64,000 bases of DNA from Leucaena leucocephala (Eukaryota; Streptophyta; Magnoliopsida; Fabales; Fabaceae): positions 17,979,750 to 18,043,749 of the forward strand of contig CM073551.1 of assembly GCA_037074615.1 (NCBI GenBank), read 5' to 3'. Below, one piece after another: positions 47,107-60,100 of this stretch. The notes beneath the pieces were generated by a model. The model saw only the letters and a program-made list of their open reading frames with translations. It did no database searches and was not told the DNA's origin. Each line of letters starts with the position of its first letter. The first letter of the stretch is position 1. The translations under genes were made by a program, and so were the position numbers.

Positions 47107-47885
47107 GTGACTAAGTGTATGTTTGGATATTATCTAAGGTTTTAAAAGGGATTTTTACTTAAAAGAGAGAATAAGATGAGACGAGAGAGAGATCTAGAGG
47201 TGGTAATTTGGGTTGGGCCCGTAGGCCCAACCCGCCAAAAAATGGCGGGTTGGGTTGCAATTTTTGCAACCCATTTGAATGCGGGTCTTTTTGACCCGCA
47301 CCTGCCAAGCCCGTACCCGCGGCGGGTTAGCCTGTTTTTTTATTTTTTTATTATTTATATTGCACATTTGTACTTTACTAATTTGAGAATCTTAGCCAAA
47401 CAAGGGATATTACACTTAATTTATATTAACTTTATCTCATTGAGTCATTTCTTTATATATATATTTATTTTATTTTATTATTATTTTTTTTGTAATAGAT
47501 TTATCTATGGATGGTGACAAAATTGACTAAATAAATATTTTAAGAACTTCAATCATGATTCGAATCCAATTAATATTGACATATGTAAATTTTTTTTTTA
47601 AAAAAGTTAGCATATAGCCATATACATATAAATATGTATATAAAAAAAAAGCTGGCGGGCTCGGGTTGGTGTTTCACCAACCCGCCTCTATCCTAACCCG
47701 CTGCGGGCCAACCCGTATTTATTCAGAATTACTTTTTTTTTTCTAAAAACTGTATTTTTTTGACAATTTTTCAATCACAAAAGTCCTTCTGGTAATAACT
47801 ATCTAAACATTTATTTATTCAGAATTACTTTTTTTTTCTAAAAGCTGTCTAAGAATTCTTTTTTCTATAAGATATTTTTCTGAAG
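47107..47885. mobile_element. GA-rich TIR element, copy 3, deleted inside and carrying a nested insertion
   Basis: Repeats the left end of copy 2 (AAGTGTATGTTTGGATAT), then jumps to its GA-rich tract, and ends with the same block (TTTGACAATTTTTCAATCAC, TCTATAAGATATTTTTC). A GC-rich MITE-like unit interrupts it from 47195. Confidence 0.6.
47195..47717. mobile_element. hAT-type MITE candidate nested in TIR copy 3
   Basis: Starts TAGAGGTGGTAATTTGGG and is rich in GGGCCCG, CCCAACCCGCC and GCGGGTT words at both ends with an AT-rich core, ending near GGGCCAACCCG. This layout is common in plant hAT-derived MITEs. The 8-bp target duplication is not visible. Confidence 0.5.
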
Positions 47886-50836
47886 AGTACTAATCCTTCT
47901 GATTTATGGACCAAACGATGATTTAAAATCACATTTAAGTTAGTATATATCAAATATAAAAGGTGAAACCTATGAAAGGAATGAGAGAGTTTGGAGGAAG
48001 AAGAGAAGTGGAAAATAGGGGCCTAAGTCAAAATGGAGGCCGAAAGTCAATTAAAAAGGTAGAGGAGTCTAGTTCGGCTTGTTTTTGTTCGGTTTGGGTG
48101 AGTGGGTACCAAGTTGAAGCCCAAAACGTAGAAAATCGCAAAGTTACAGTTCAATAGCCACAATGTACGTTTCATTAAAGTTCCTAGTTGCCATTCTAAA
48201 ATTTCGAGGTTCTTCTTTAACATTAATTATTAGATCTTAATTGTTATTATTTAAATTTGGCTACAAAACTCAAAATTTTCCTTGAGTTTCCTACAATCAA
48301 AAGCATCAAATATTCTAAGAAAATAATTGTCTAAAATTAATTACACAAAAAATGACCAAAATGCCAATTTAATCACTATTTAATAAAATTAACTCTAAAA
48401 CTCAAGTAAGTACAAATGGATGCAATAAGACTCTAAAATATATGTAAAACCCATAGAAAATGCACCAATAAATATATTAAAATATGATTTTATCATGTGG
48501 CCATCCATAATGTAGGGAAAAAGGGAGGATCCATATCGGAAGAAAAATGCAAAGAAGCAAATCTGAACAGAACGAAAGCAAAAGCTAACACTATAGAGAG
48601 AGAAGGAAAGGACCTTCCAGTATAGGAAAAATATGACCCGCTAACATTACAAGACCCGAAACAAATAATACGAACGGAATAGGTTTCCTAACCATAGTTA
48701 AAAAATAGTTTGTTTTTAACAATTAAATCACTCTTGTGGTTATAAAAGACAACCTTATACTCTGGAAATATCAGTTGTGATAGAAATGACAAAACTTACA
48801 AATAACATACATTATCACAGTTAGAAAAGGTTGAACTTGCTTCATAAAGGCTAACCATAACAAAAAAAATATTTTACTTACAAACAAGAAGCTATCATGA
48901 TTAAAAAATTATTTAACCCATTTACAAAGCCCTATCTATAATATAAAAAAAAAAAAAAACATAAATGGAAGGTATATCATGGGCATTAAAAGTTCTACTA
49001 AAATCATTTGCACACAAACCATATTAAAAAAATGCATAACCTATCTAATATGGTTATGATGACAAAACCTTAATTAACACATCAATAATCTCGACACTTA
49101 CCGCCTGTTTGGTTCAATTACATGAAAATGGATTACATATAATCATGATGCAATATATTTATTTAAATATTTAGTTGGATTTATGTATAGGGGATTACAT
49201 TTTGTAATCTTGATAAACTTAAATGATGTAAAGGGAATTATATTGATGAGACTGATGAATAGGGATATAGACCTCTTGTAATTTAGTGGAAAAGACAGTA
49301 AAGCCAATATAATTTTTTAAATTAACAAGACTGCCCTTAATGAAAGACAAACCCTATTGATTGATGGCCCAGGAAATGCTTATTATTCTATTGATCTAAA
49401 TACATTTCAATTGCGATTGAAATCATTATGAACACAAAAACAATCTATGGGGTTCTTCATATTCAATTGCGATAGTATGTCCTCCACCTTTAGACGATCT
49501 CCAATACTTAAAATCTACTATTATGAATTTATACCTTCTTAATTTATTTAATTTATCTAAAAAAAAATAAATTATCTCTTATATTCAGTATTAGATGAGT
49601 ATTATTACTCATTTTTTAAGATGGTACTAAAATAATGAATATATATATTATTTTTTATATTTGTTTATCTATAACAATTTTTTAACTAAAAAAAAATAAA
49701 CTATCTCTTATATTCAGTATAGATAAGTATTATTACTCATTTTTTAAGATGGTACTAAAATAATGAATATATATATTATTTTTTATATTTGTTTATCTAT
49801 AACAATTTTTTAAAAAAATTATGGATAATTCATCCCATCCCTTTTCATCATGACAGGACAGGGGCATGGTTGTAATTAAAAAATTAACTGTAATTAAAAA
49901 TGTTTTAACGTGGCATAAAGTTATCTTAAGTGGTAAGAGCAAGGTAAGGTATGGATAATAGTAACTGACTAATGTGTCCCAAAACCTGTATAATATAACT
50001 AAATTAATTTTATTAATAGATCAATTTAAGGGAGAATATAACGTCAATTTAGTTTAAATACTAGTGTATGGCGGAATAATATGAGAGAACTTTTCACAGC
50101 TAAATATTTTGTTGGATAAATTTTTTTGTATCTTTGATTAACCATTACTTTGTAATCTAAGAGGTGGTGGACAATGGAAGAAAAGTAGGCTATGTTTTTT
50201 TCCTTGTTTCTTTCTTTTTAATTTTGTTTCTAGATGATTTATTATAATAGGGTTAATATAATCTTTAATATCTCAAATTTATTTTTATTTTTTAAATTTT
50301 ATATGATAGGTTTTAGTCATTTAAATTTTTTTTATTTAAAATATTAATTTTTATAATTTAATAAAAAATTAAATTATTTTATAAAAATTAAAATTTATAA
50401 TTTAAAATTTAAGAAATTAAAATTAGAAAATGAAAATTATATTAACCTATTATAATGTCTCGTTCAAAGATTAACAAGCATTCACATGACCTTAAACCGT
50501 GAAAGCATGCAACGGTGCGGAGATTCAGTATGTAAATGCGGCATTATCTCCCACACGTGTAACCAATCAAATTAAATACCAAAGAGGACCCCACACCCTT
50601 CTTCTGTGTGAGCCTGTGAACTGTGATCATGATCAAACCAATTCGTTCTCCCGAAATCCCGAAATCACCCTCCAAATATTACCAAAATTCCTTGCCACGA
50701 TTTCTCGAACGAAACAAGTAAAACAAAGAAAATTAAAAAAGTAAAATACTATCCTACGCATTTCTCCCTCCCTCTTCGAGCTGCAGATAGAGATTAGAAC
50801 TGCTGGCAGGGCCCTGAAAGAGAGACAGAGAGGGTG
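47886..50836. other. gene-free AT-rich spacer upstream of HUB1
   Basis: No recognisable gene; the short open frame at 47963-48157 has no family match. Contains the 128-bp tandem duplication (separate entry). The last 350 bases become GC-richer and probably hold the HUB1 promoter and leader. Confidence 0.5.
49562..49815. repeat. tandem duplication, period about 128 bp
   Basis: Two adjacent near-identical copies (same order ATCTCTTATATTCAGTAT, ACTCATTTTTTAAGATGG, GTTTATCTATAACAATTTTT). They differ by a few bases, including a one-base indel. Confidence 0.85.
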
Positions 50837-50899
50837 ATGAACAAAAGAATAAACAAGGGGGCTTTATTCTTCACAAGGTTTCAAGATTGTGGAAAATAA
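50837..50899 (+). CDS. upstream open reading frame in the HUB1 leader
   Basis: A 20-codon frame (MNKRINKGALFF...CGK) lies about 215 nt before the HUB1 ATG; two shorter ones follow (from about 50923 and 51013). Whether it is in the mature leader depends on the unknown transcription start and splicing. Such frames can reduce translation of the main frame. Confidence 0.35.
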   Translation: MNKRINKGALFFTRFQDCGK

Positions 50900-51112
50900 A
50901 CTATTTTTGCTATACTAGGATATGGGGTCTGTGGGTTTGAATTAGGGTTTTCGAGAATTGGATTTGATAATCTGGTTGTGCTTCAAAAAAACCTTTCTTG
51001 ATTGTTTTGGTATGGTCTTGTCATGTTGTGAAGAGTTTCAAAGAAATCTTTCTGGTTTATAATGTGAGTTGAACGGTTTTGGGTGGGTCTAGGGTTTGTG
51101 GTGTGTGTATCA

Positions 51113-54100
51113 ATGGGGAGCATGGGTGAACCGGACAGAAAACGGCGTCACTTGAGCTCCTTGTCCCCTACAGCTGCATCTGCAGCTGCTACGGCCAAGA
51201 AGCTACCCATCTTGCCCATTTCTGAAGACAAAAAGGTTGAGCCTTTGTACTTAAGGATTTTCCATGTTGATCAGAAGCTTTTATTTCAATTCATAGCGTT
51301 TCATTTTCTTCTTTCTCCTTGCGTTAGATTCCTGTTATACTTTTGTCTTATATGGTGCTTGAATTATAGCCTGATCATAATTGAAAATGTCTTTAGACTT
51401 TACTCTACACAATAATGGAAACCAGAAATTTTTGCTTGAATTAAAATAAGGTATCATATTTTGTAGAATACAAATCTGTGATGTAAACTTTTGGTTCTCT
51501 ACACTTTTTCTGCCCCCGGGCTTCTGCAAGGTGTGTATGTAAACTAGAAACTATGCAAGTTTTTTTGGTCGAGAAGCTTTCAATTTGTTTTATTACACCA
51601 TTGTCTCACATTATTATTTTATTCATGTTGAATTTGCACCATGGGTAGTCAGACACCAACTTTAATTCGTCCATTTGAGGTCATTTTGTCTTGCCGTGTA
51701 ATTTGTAAATGGGGGGCCCAATTTTATGCTTATAAATGGGTGAGTCTCATTGCAACAATGGTAAAGTTGTTGCTATGTGATTTAGAGGTTATGGATTCAA
51801 ATCTTGAAAATGGCCTCTCCGCATGTGGGGTAAGGCTGCCTACATCTATCCTTCTTTGTGTATTGAGCCGCCCTTTTTTAATTGGAGGCTATAACTCTAT
51901 GCATCTCATTTTCATTCCGCATTATGCTTGTTATCTTTTGATTCATAATATTAATGAGTCTTGAATGCCTGCTGATGTAATGATGTCATTAGATTCCAAA
52001 TTTCTCCCTCTTTTTGCAAACGAATTCTGGTCTGTCCCGATGGGTTTTACATTTTGTTCAATCAAGAGAATCTTTGCCACTCGTTTGATCCAACGCTCCC
52101 CATCCCAGCACGTGCCCTATTAGCCAATCCAATTGACACGCTACATTTGAACTCTTCTCCCTAAACTTAAACCCCCATCCCGTTTAGTTTGCATTCTTCG
52201 GCGGAAGCGTATTTTCTTCCACCACATTTTCTTTCAGAGATTCCTAAACTATTATAATGAAATTGAGCAGATCAAGCATCTGCAGCCATTCAGTCTTTCT
52301 TACACATCAAATTTGGGATCAAGCATCTGATTTCGCTATTGATTCCATCATTTTCATAATTATCATCCCTGTAATCATTGTCTTGTGTGGCAGAGGGAAC
52401 TATCCTTCTGCACCCAGTATTTGTTAAAGACTCCACTTTTGAGTTTGAAGGGTTAACGGTTTATGCCAACTAAATGGGTGATGTGTGGTTGGATCTATCG
52501 AACAGCTATGATTCCATTGAAATGACAAGACCAAGAATGGATCTGTTCATCCTCTTTTGGGCCCTTGGTTTCTTTGGCTATGTTCCTTTCCAGCACTCTT
52601 AGCTTCCTGCTATCTAATTGAATTACTTTGTAAAAATTCAGAGCTGGGTTGAAAAATAATTGCTTTTGCTCTGAAAAGTAATTGTGCTGATCTGATGTAA
52701 GATCTCAATCTTGTCAACCCTGGTAGTATGTAGAAGAGTTACCGTGATTGCCTTATGTGCAGGAATTCAAAATTTACTAAGAAGAGGTTTTGCCTGTGTA
52801 GGTTAATGCTGATTGCTTTAATGGTCTAGAGCCCGAATAAAAAATCTCTTACCTGATGTTATAATCATTATTTTCATGATTAGGGATAGAATTCTCTTGT
52901 TAAATCCGTTATTTGGCTTTTTTAATCTTTCCTTCCTGGTCTACCCTATTTATCTAGAGCCTTGGTAGAATAATGTTGAAAGTGGTAACTGGAAAGACTA
53001 ATTAGGGTAGTAAGTTTTTCAACAGACAAAAACTTGTGTAACTTGCTCTTTTTAAAGCCCCTTTGTCATCTCAGTTTGGCATTATTGTCAATATTAAGCA
53101 CTGCTTCCATTTAAATTTTTGGATTCTCTTCTTATGATGCAGCTTGATATCACTGTTCTTCAGTTTCAAAATCAAAAGCTTACACAGAAATTAGAAACTC
53201 AGAAGTTAGAATATACTACACTTGAGAATAAAGTTTTCCAGCTAAAGGATAGGCAACATTCATATGATTCCATGTTAACGGTGGTCAAGAAGTCTTGGGA
53301 ACAGGTAGCTTTTACCCTGTTTTATTCTTGCTTCCTTCAATATGGTTATGTGTTGATATATTGAATTAGATCACTGGATTACAATTTGAGGTTTGCCCAT
53401 CTCTTAAATGCAGGTAATTGATGATTTGGTGTCATATTCTGCTCAAATGGTGGAGTCTAGCAGCAGCAAATTGCATACAAACGTTAGATCAGTCACAGGT
53501 GGTGAGGGTCATTTACTTTAGCAAACTTGTTAATGTTCTCATGTTCGCCTTGTTTTTTTCCCAATATGTTTAATTCTTCATTTGATTGCTTGTATAAAAT
53601 TACTGTTTTTGTTCTTACCTAAAAATAGAAGTACTGCTGTTTTTTGTCCATTAACATGTCAGCCATAATTTCTCCCTTGGTGGGAAGGATGTAAAACTTA
53701 AATCAAACTGTATATAATTTGAGGGACATTTGACCCTGTTAAGTTCAATTTATTTGTATGTTATATAGAAGAAACCGATTCAAAATGGACTAGATCATTT
53801 TGATAGTGATGTTAATTGCTGTGCCATATTTTTAATGCTTAATATAAATATTATTTAAAAGAAAACCTACTAAAGTTGTGCAAAATCCAATTCTATTTCT
53901 CGTGGACTCATTTGAAATGTTGCTATTTGTTATAAAATGTTAGTTACTGTCAGTTAGACATTTCCCGCCTATCCTTTCCTAAGCCTATAAATAAGTGGTT
54001 CAGAACATGTATGGTAGACAGAAATGACAATGCAGTAATACATTCTTCAGTTTTCTCTTGGTGACTATCCTTCGTTAATCTCCCTTCCCTTCTCCCTTAC

Positions 54101-57100
54101 TGAATTCCCTATGTTCTTCTTCTTTTTCTCTCATTCTTTCCTCTTTTCCCTTATTCTTTTCCATTTTTGATCAAATACCACAACAAATGGTATCAGAGCA
54201 CTCTTTCCTTGGACTCTCCACTGTGCCATACTGATTGGAAAAAAAAAAAACAGTCGGCAAGAAAGTGCAAGAAATATGACACTTCAGTAATACCTCTTGC
54301 ATCAGAGTCCTCGCAGATTCTTCTTTTCTTCTATTTTCTCGTCTCTTCTTCTTTTGAGCTTCTTGAATCTTTCTTCTTCCTTTGTCTATTCTTTTCTGTC
54401 ACATTTCATCAAGAAACATAACAAGTGGTATCTAATCCGATGACCTAATCCGATAACAAGTAGCAAGAAAGATGGACTGTAGGCTACAGAATGTGGAGCA
54501 GCAATTGTTCAAAGTAGATGACCTACAAGAAACGATATTGGGCTTCCGGGAGGAGATGCAAATGATGGGGCGGTCGTTCCGGCAAGAACTGCAGACAATA
54601 ACGCAGGAGTTGCGCGGCTTTGTCCAAGGCGCACCCCACCGTAACGGCGCCTCGAGGGGTAATGATCACTTTGATGACCGGCGGAGGACCCAACTGCCCA
54701 GAATGGAATTCCCAAGGCACGAGAAGCCCATGACAGAACTAACGCATCTCCGACAGACGGCGACGTTGGCAGAGTTCAATGTGCAGTTTGACACGATTGC
54801 TGCTAAACTGGACCTAGCGGAGGAGTACCTAGTGGATGTGTATGTGGGGGCTCTGAAGGACGAAATAGCAGATTCGGTACGTATGTTTGACCCCCAGACC
54901 TTGGTTGAGGCGCGACGACTAGCCCGGGTTCAAGAAATTGCCGTAAATCATCGGAATGCTAAGGCAATCAATGAAAGAACGGGGAAACAGATGTCAGGAC
55001 CCCCAACGGCCGTAACCTCATTGACGCCTTACAAGAACGCATTACTGAAGGGTGGGTCCTCTCTACGGGCGAGTGAGACGCCATCGGTGGTGAATGAACC
55101 GGGTTCTGGGCCCAAGAATGCGGCAAGGTTTGTTAGACCCATCAAGATGCTGACGGCGTGGGAAGAAGCAGAGCACTGTGAGGGTGTTTGTGCGATGGCT
55201 ACAACGACGCAGTTGGAGCAGAATTCAAGAAATGCAGTCGACAAATCTCAGGGGTGCGTGCCGACGTCAATGCTGGTGATCGCAATACCCCTTGTGCCGC
55301 TGAGTTCTTTCTCCTCACTGCTATCTCTGTTTCAGTCACTTGAGCAGCGAGCTTTGCAAAGGGAAGATACTGCGCAACCTTCAAAAAACACTGTACAGCG
55401 TGCGGAAGGTGCTTGGAAGTTCACGTGGATGCAGAAATCTCAATTTGAAAGGTCAAACTTACAGCTGGCTAGCATTTTTGTTGGGCTTCAGCAGTATTTT
55501 CAAGACTACGTTGGCATTTGCAATTACCAATAGGCTTATGGATTTGGTTATGGAAGTAAAGAGGATAGCCCAATGCCATGGCAATTGAGTTTTACAAATC
55601 CTTTGGCTGTCATTAAGTGTGGGCTATTTCAGAAGTGGGCTTCATTACTAAACTTCTCCCCAACAAGGATTCTAATGCTAGAATGGTTCAAAGGAGAATT
55701 AATTACAATGCTTTTTGGGAGGGTTTGCTCTCTAAGTAGGAAGAAAAGAAAGAAGTGAAGTGTGCAATGCCGCAGGAATAAATACAATTTGAAGGAATCA
55801 ACTTTTGGGTCCAAGCCACAGAGAATTCGTCACCGACTTGCCAGAACTTAAAACCTACGTTTTGCTTTCAGATTTGTATTTTTTTTATCTTGCTTGATCC
55901 TTGGGGGCAAGGATCTCTTTGGGAGGGGGGTATTGTTATAAAATGTTAGTTACTGTCAGTTAGACATTTCCCGCCTATCCTTTCCTAAGCCTATAAATAA
56001 GTGGTTCAGAACATTTATGGTAGACAGAAATGACAATGCAGTAATACATTCTTCAGTTTTCTCTTGGTGACTATCCTTCGTTAATCTCCCTCCCTTCTCC
56101 CTTACTGAATTCCCTATGTTCTTCTTCTTTTTCTCTCATTCTTTCCTCTTTTCCCTTATTCTTTTCCATTTTTGATCAAATACCACAACACTATCATACT
56201 AAGGGATTGAAAGCTCTAAGTTAATGTGCCTTCCATTTTATTTCAATGTTTTGAGAGGACTTCTTGTCCTCAGATTCTTTATTGCTTTGTTATCATCTGT
56301 AATTTTTTAATGTAAATATAGAAGTGTTAGTTTGGCATGTTTTATGTTGGAGATCCTTTTTGGATTTTGAGTTTGTTTAAGGGCTTAAATCCATTCAATG
56401 CTTCGTTTTAGTTCAGTGTAATTTCTGTTGCGCTTAGGCATGGCTGTATTTTGGCTGGGATTTCATGCTTTACAGTATTAGGTGTTGCTTTTAATGTTGC
56501 CGTGTTACATTTTGCTTTGGGTTTGGTGGAAGCTGAATTCCTCAGAAATGTACCTAAAGTTGCATAGGTTGGGCTATGCCCATGAATATGTATGTGTGCT
56601 ACTCACTAATATCTACCATTTTGAAGGAAAAATCATGGGAAAATAAAAAGTAATAAATCTGATACAAGTCGTGAAATAGATAATAACATAAAATCTAATG
56701 TAAATAAAAATAATTGTAATATTGAAATCAGATTAAGGAGCTAATGGGCCTGTGTCTTTGGGTTTGCATAATCGGTCACACTTTCTCTCAAGCTGGAGAA
56801 TGTATGCTCGGCATTCTCAACTTGCCACTAAGTTCTTCAAATTGAATTCTTGGGAGTGCATGGGGAGGTCAGCCACTTGTGTGCTATAGAGGACGTATAA
56901 GGAAGTTTAAGGATGCTCCAGTCCATTTTCTCTTCGATGAAATGATGATCTGTTTCTACATGTTTGGTTTTATTATGGTGTAGAAGATTCTTGGCAATTC
57001 CAGTTGTAGCCATTTATCACACAACACTATGACAGAAACTAGGACATTAATTCTTAATTCTTTTAGTAGCCTCAAATCTCAGTATACATATTCCTCAAGC

Positions 57101-60100
57101 TCCATATTCATCTTTAGTTCTCTACTTCAAGCAACGGTTGGTTGTTTCTTGCTCTTCCAAGAAACTAAGTTGCCCCACATAAAGGTGCAATATCTAGTGA
57201 GGATATGCTAGCAATGATTGATCTTGCCCAATCTGCATTTGTGTGCACCTCAATGGTTTGAGTTTCTTCCTCCCTCGAAGAATAGTCTCTTCCCAGGAGT
57301 CTTTTACAGGTATTCTAGAATTCTGTACATTGTTACCATGTGATCTTGCTTTTAGTTTTTCTTTGTAGTAGACATCTACTGATGCTTTATCTTAGCATCC
57401 CATTTTCTTTTGATAGATCCAGTGTATAGTGTATACTTTCTTTAAGATGTTGTATCCCGCTGTGTGATCTTCCTATATCCATTCTAAGGAATTATCTCAG
57501 ACTACCTAGGTCTTATACGTCAAGTGCATTTCCCAAGGACTTCTTTAGGTAATTTACCCTCAGTATCATCTCTTGTGATTACTATGTGTTCTAAATACAC
57601 TATAGTATAGACATGTTAATTGTGTGTTTAGAAATAACGTATGATTTATTTGGCATTGAGCTTAACCCAGCTGCTTCAGAATTCCTGTGAATCTCTCAAG
57701 CCATGCCTTGTGCTCCTATTTCAATCCATACTATGACTTGAGTAACTTGAACACTTTAGTTGAGTTGTTCTGAATAAAGGGCCTTGGTGTGATCATTTTT
57801 GTTACAATGATCATACCACTAAGCTGATATCTTGCTTTTTGGGTTAAGAAATTGCCCTCTCACAATTGGACAGATGGCTCAGGATTGATGGGAGTGGCTT
57901 TTTATTAGTTGCTTCCTATCTCTTCCTGCTTAAATAGATTAAAGGCTTCAGGGAGAGAGGAAATAAGGCGAGTCCCCATGATTTGTCTTGACATCTTCAA
58001 ATGTTGCAATTAGGCCGAGTGAGAACGTGTAAGCTCTTTCCCTTTCAACTGTTTGCGTGTTGTAAAGTAGTACACAAAATCAGCGCTGTAAGACCCCTGG
58101 TGATTATCAAATAGATCAATCTGTTTCCATATTTTCGACAAGGAGCTGTAGCATTGCATGACACTCATCTCCCCTCAGTTTGAGTTCATGCTGCATCCCT
58201 TCGAGTTGGAAAAGGGTCGATGTATTCTCCATTGATGAATAGGTTTTCTCACTACATCCCTTATCTCTAGTCGTTGGAGTACGGAAATAGGTCTCACTTA
58301 TCTCAGGTGCATGGAGTTAACAAGCCATGACATAACCATATTAATTTTTACAATCCGGGTTTCAAGTCTCATACGCATCTGCAGGTTTTGTAGCCTTGCC
58401 AGTAAGGTAATTTCCTTCCCTTTCCCTTTGACAAACATGAGACACTCTAACCACTGAAGGAAGTTGCTTTCGTTGAGTATATGCCCAATCATAATTTTTA
58501 GGGAAATTTCCTGGCGGTTTGCTGTAGGTACAAGGGCATTGAGAGGCACCTGGTCAGATGATGGTTGTGGCATTGTTGGCATTGACACAATAGTGTTGCT
58601 CTGAGTCGATGTGAAGTGTGCTGCCCATCTTCCCAAACATTTTTGGGTTTTTTGGTTGCCCGTCTTTGACACCAAGAAATTTCCCAGACTAGGGTTTTCT
58701 TTCATTGATTCAATAGAGGGATTTCAGACTAGTGCTCAATCCTGTGATTATTGGGTAGAAAATCATGGGAAATAAGGCGTAATAAGTCTGATAGAAATCC
58801 TAAAAGAGATAATAACAGATATCCAAATGATAACAAGTCTGCATTCAGATTAAGGAACTAATATGTCTGCGTCTTTAGGCTTGCGTAATTTTCACATTAA
58901 AGTAACTGTAAAATTTTCAGAAGGTTAGTTATTCACTATGTTGTTGGTAATATTGAGTGCATTATGTTGTTTGTAAATGGTTAAATACACTTGTAACTGT
59001 CATACTTAGTTTACCTGGATTGATGTTGGGCTACTTGTGTTCAGACTTTGACACTTACGTATTGATAGGGCAACTATACTTCACAGTGGTTGGCTTATCT
59101 ACTCTTCACAGTGATGTGCATTGTAGTCAGATTGCTTAACATTTTAATGATGCAAGAAGTTACAATACAAATTAAGCTTACAAGCATTGTTGGCATTGAC
59201 ACAATAGTGTTGCTCTGAGTCGATGTGAAGTGTGCTGCCCATCTTCCCAAACATTTTTGGGTTTTTTGGTTGCCCGTCTTTGACACCAAGAAATTTCCCA
59301 GACTAGGGTTTTCTTTCATTGATTCAATAGAGGGATTTCAGACTAGTGCTCAATCCTGTGATTATTGGGTAGAAAATCATGGGAAATAAGGCGTAATAAG
59401 TCTGATAGAAATCCTAAAAGAGATAATAACAGATATCCAAATGATAACAAGTCTGCATTCAGATTAAGGAACTAATATGTCTGCGTCTTTAGGCTTGCGT
59501 AATTTTCACATTAAAGTAACTGTAAAATTTTCAGAAGGTTAGTTATTCACTATGTTGTTGGTAATATTGAGTGCATTATGTTGTTTGTAAATGGTTAAAT
59601 ACACTTGTAACTGTCATACTTAGTTTACCTGGATTGATGTTGGGCTACTTGTGTTCAGACTTTGACACTTACGTATTGATAGGGCAACTATACTTCACAG
59701 TGGTTGGCTTATCTACTCTTCACAGTGATGTGCATTGTAGTCAGATTGCTTAACATTTTAATGATGCAAGAAGTTACAATACAAATTAAGCTTACAATGT
59801 TATGGATTTGATTAATGCACTGAGCTGTGAAGGTCATCTTTGTTGAGGTCATGTGGATGAGCTCTAATATATGACAAAGTCATTTATCATTCTTTGAGTG
59901 CGCATCATAAGTGACATCTTTTCTCTGTATGTCCTAATTATTTCTTGGGCTATTAATTATACTGTGTCTCCTCCTGCTTTTTTAATCAACCCGTCTTCAC
60001 ACATGCCACTAAAGTTTCTTTATACGGTATTATTTCTGGTTACCTTTTTTTGGTGGTGGGGATAGCAAAGAAAGATTTATAAAAATGAGATATTTGGTAT

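Larger units (their letters stand above)
53928..56190 (+). mobile_element. gag-only non-autonomous LTR retrotransposon (TR-GAG-like), 2263 bp, in HUB1 intron 3
   Basis: LTRs 53928-54185 (258 bp) and 55934-56190 (257 bp) differ by one substitution and one indel. Flanks CTATT and CTATC look like a 5-bp target duplication with one change. Initiator Met tRNA primer site at 54188-54199; purine tract GGGAGGGGGG just before the 3' LTR. The 1.75-kb interior keeps a shortened gag and a scrap of the pol end (SLWEGG) but no protease, RT or integrase. Same sense as the host gene. Confidence 0.93.

Noticed and set aside
47963..48157. 64-codon frame in the spacer
   Set aside because: No family resemblance, no splice or promoter context, surrounded by AT-rich repeats.
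58957..59139. 60-codon frame repeated at 59571-59753
   Set aside because: Present twice only because of the 614-bp duplication; no family match.
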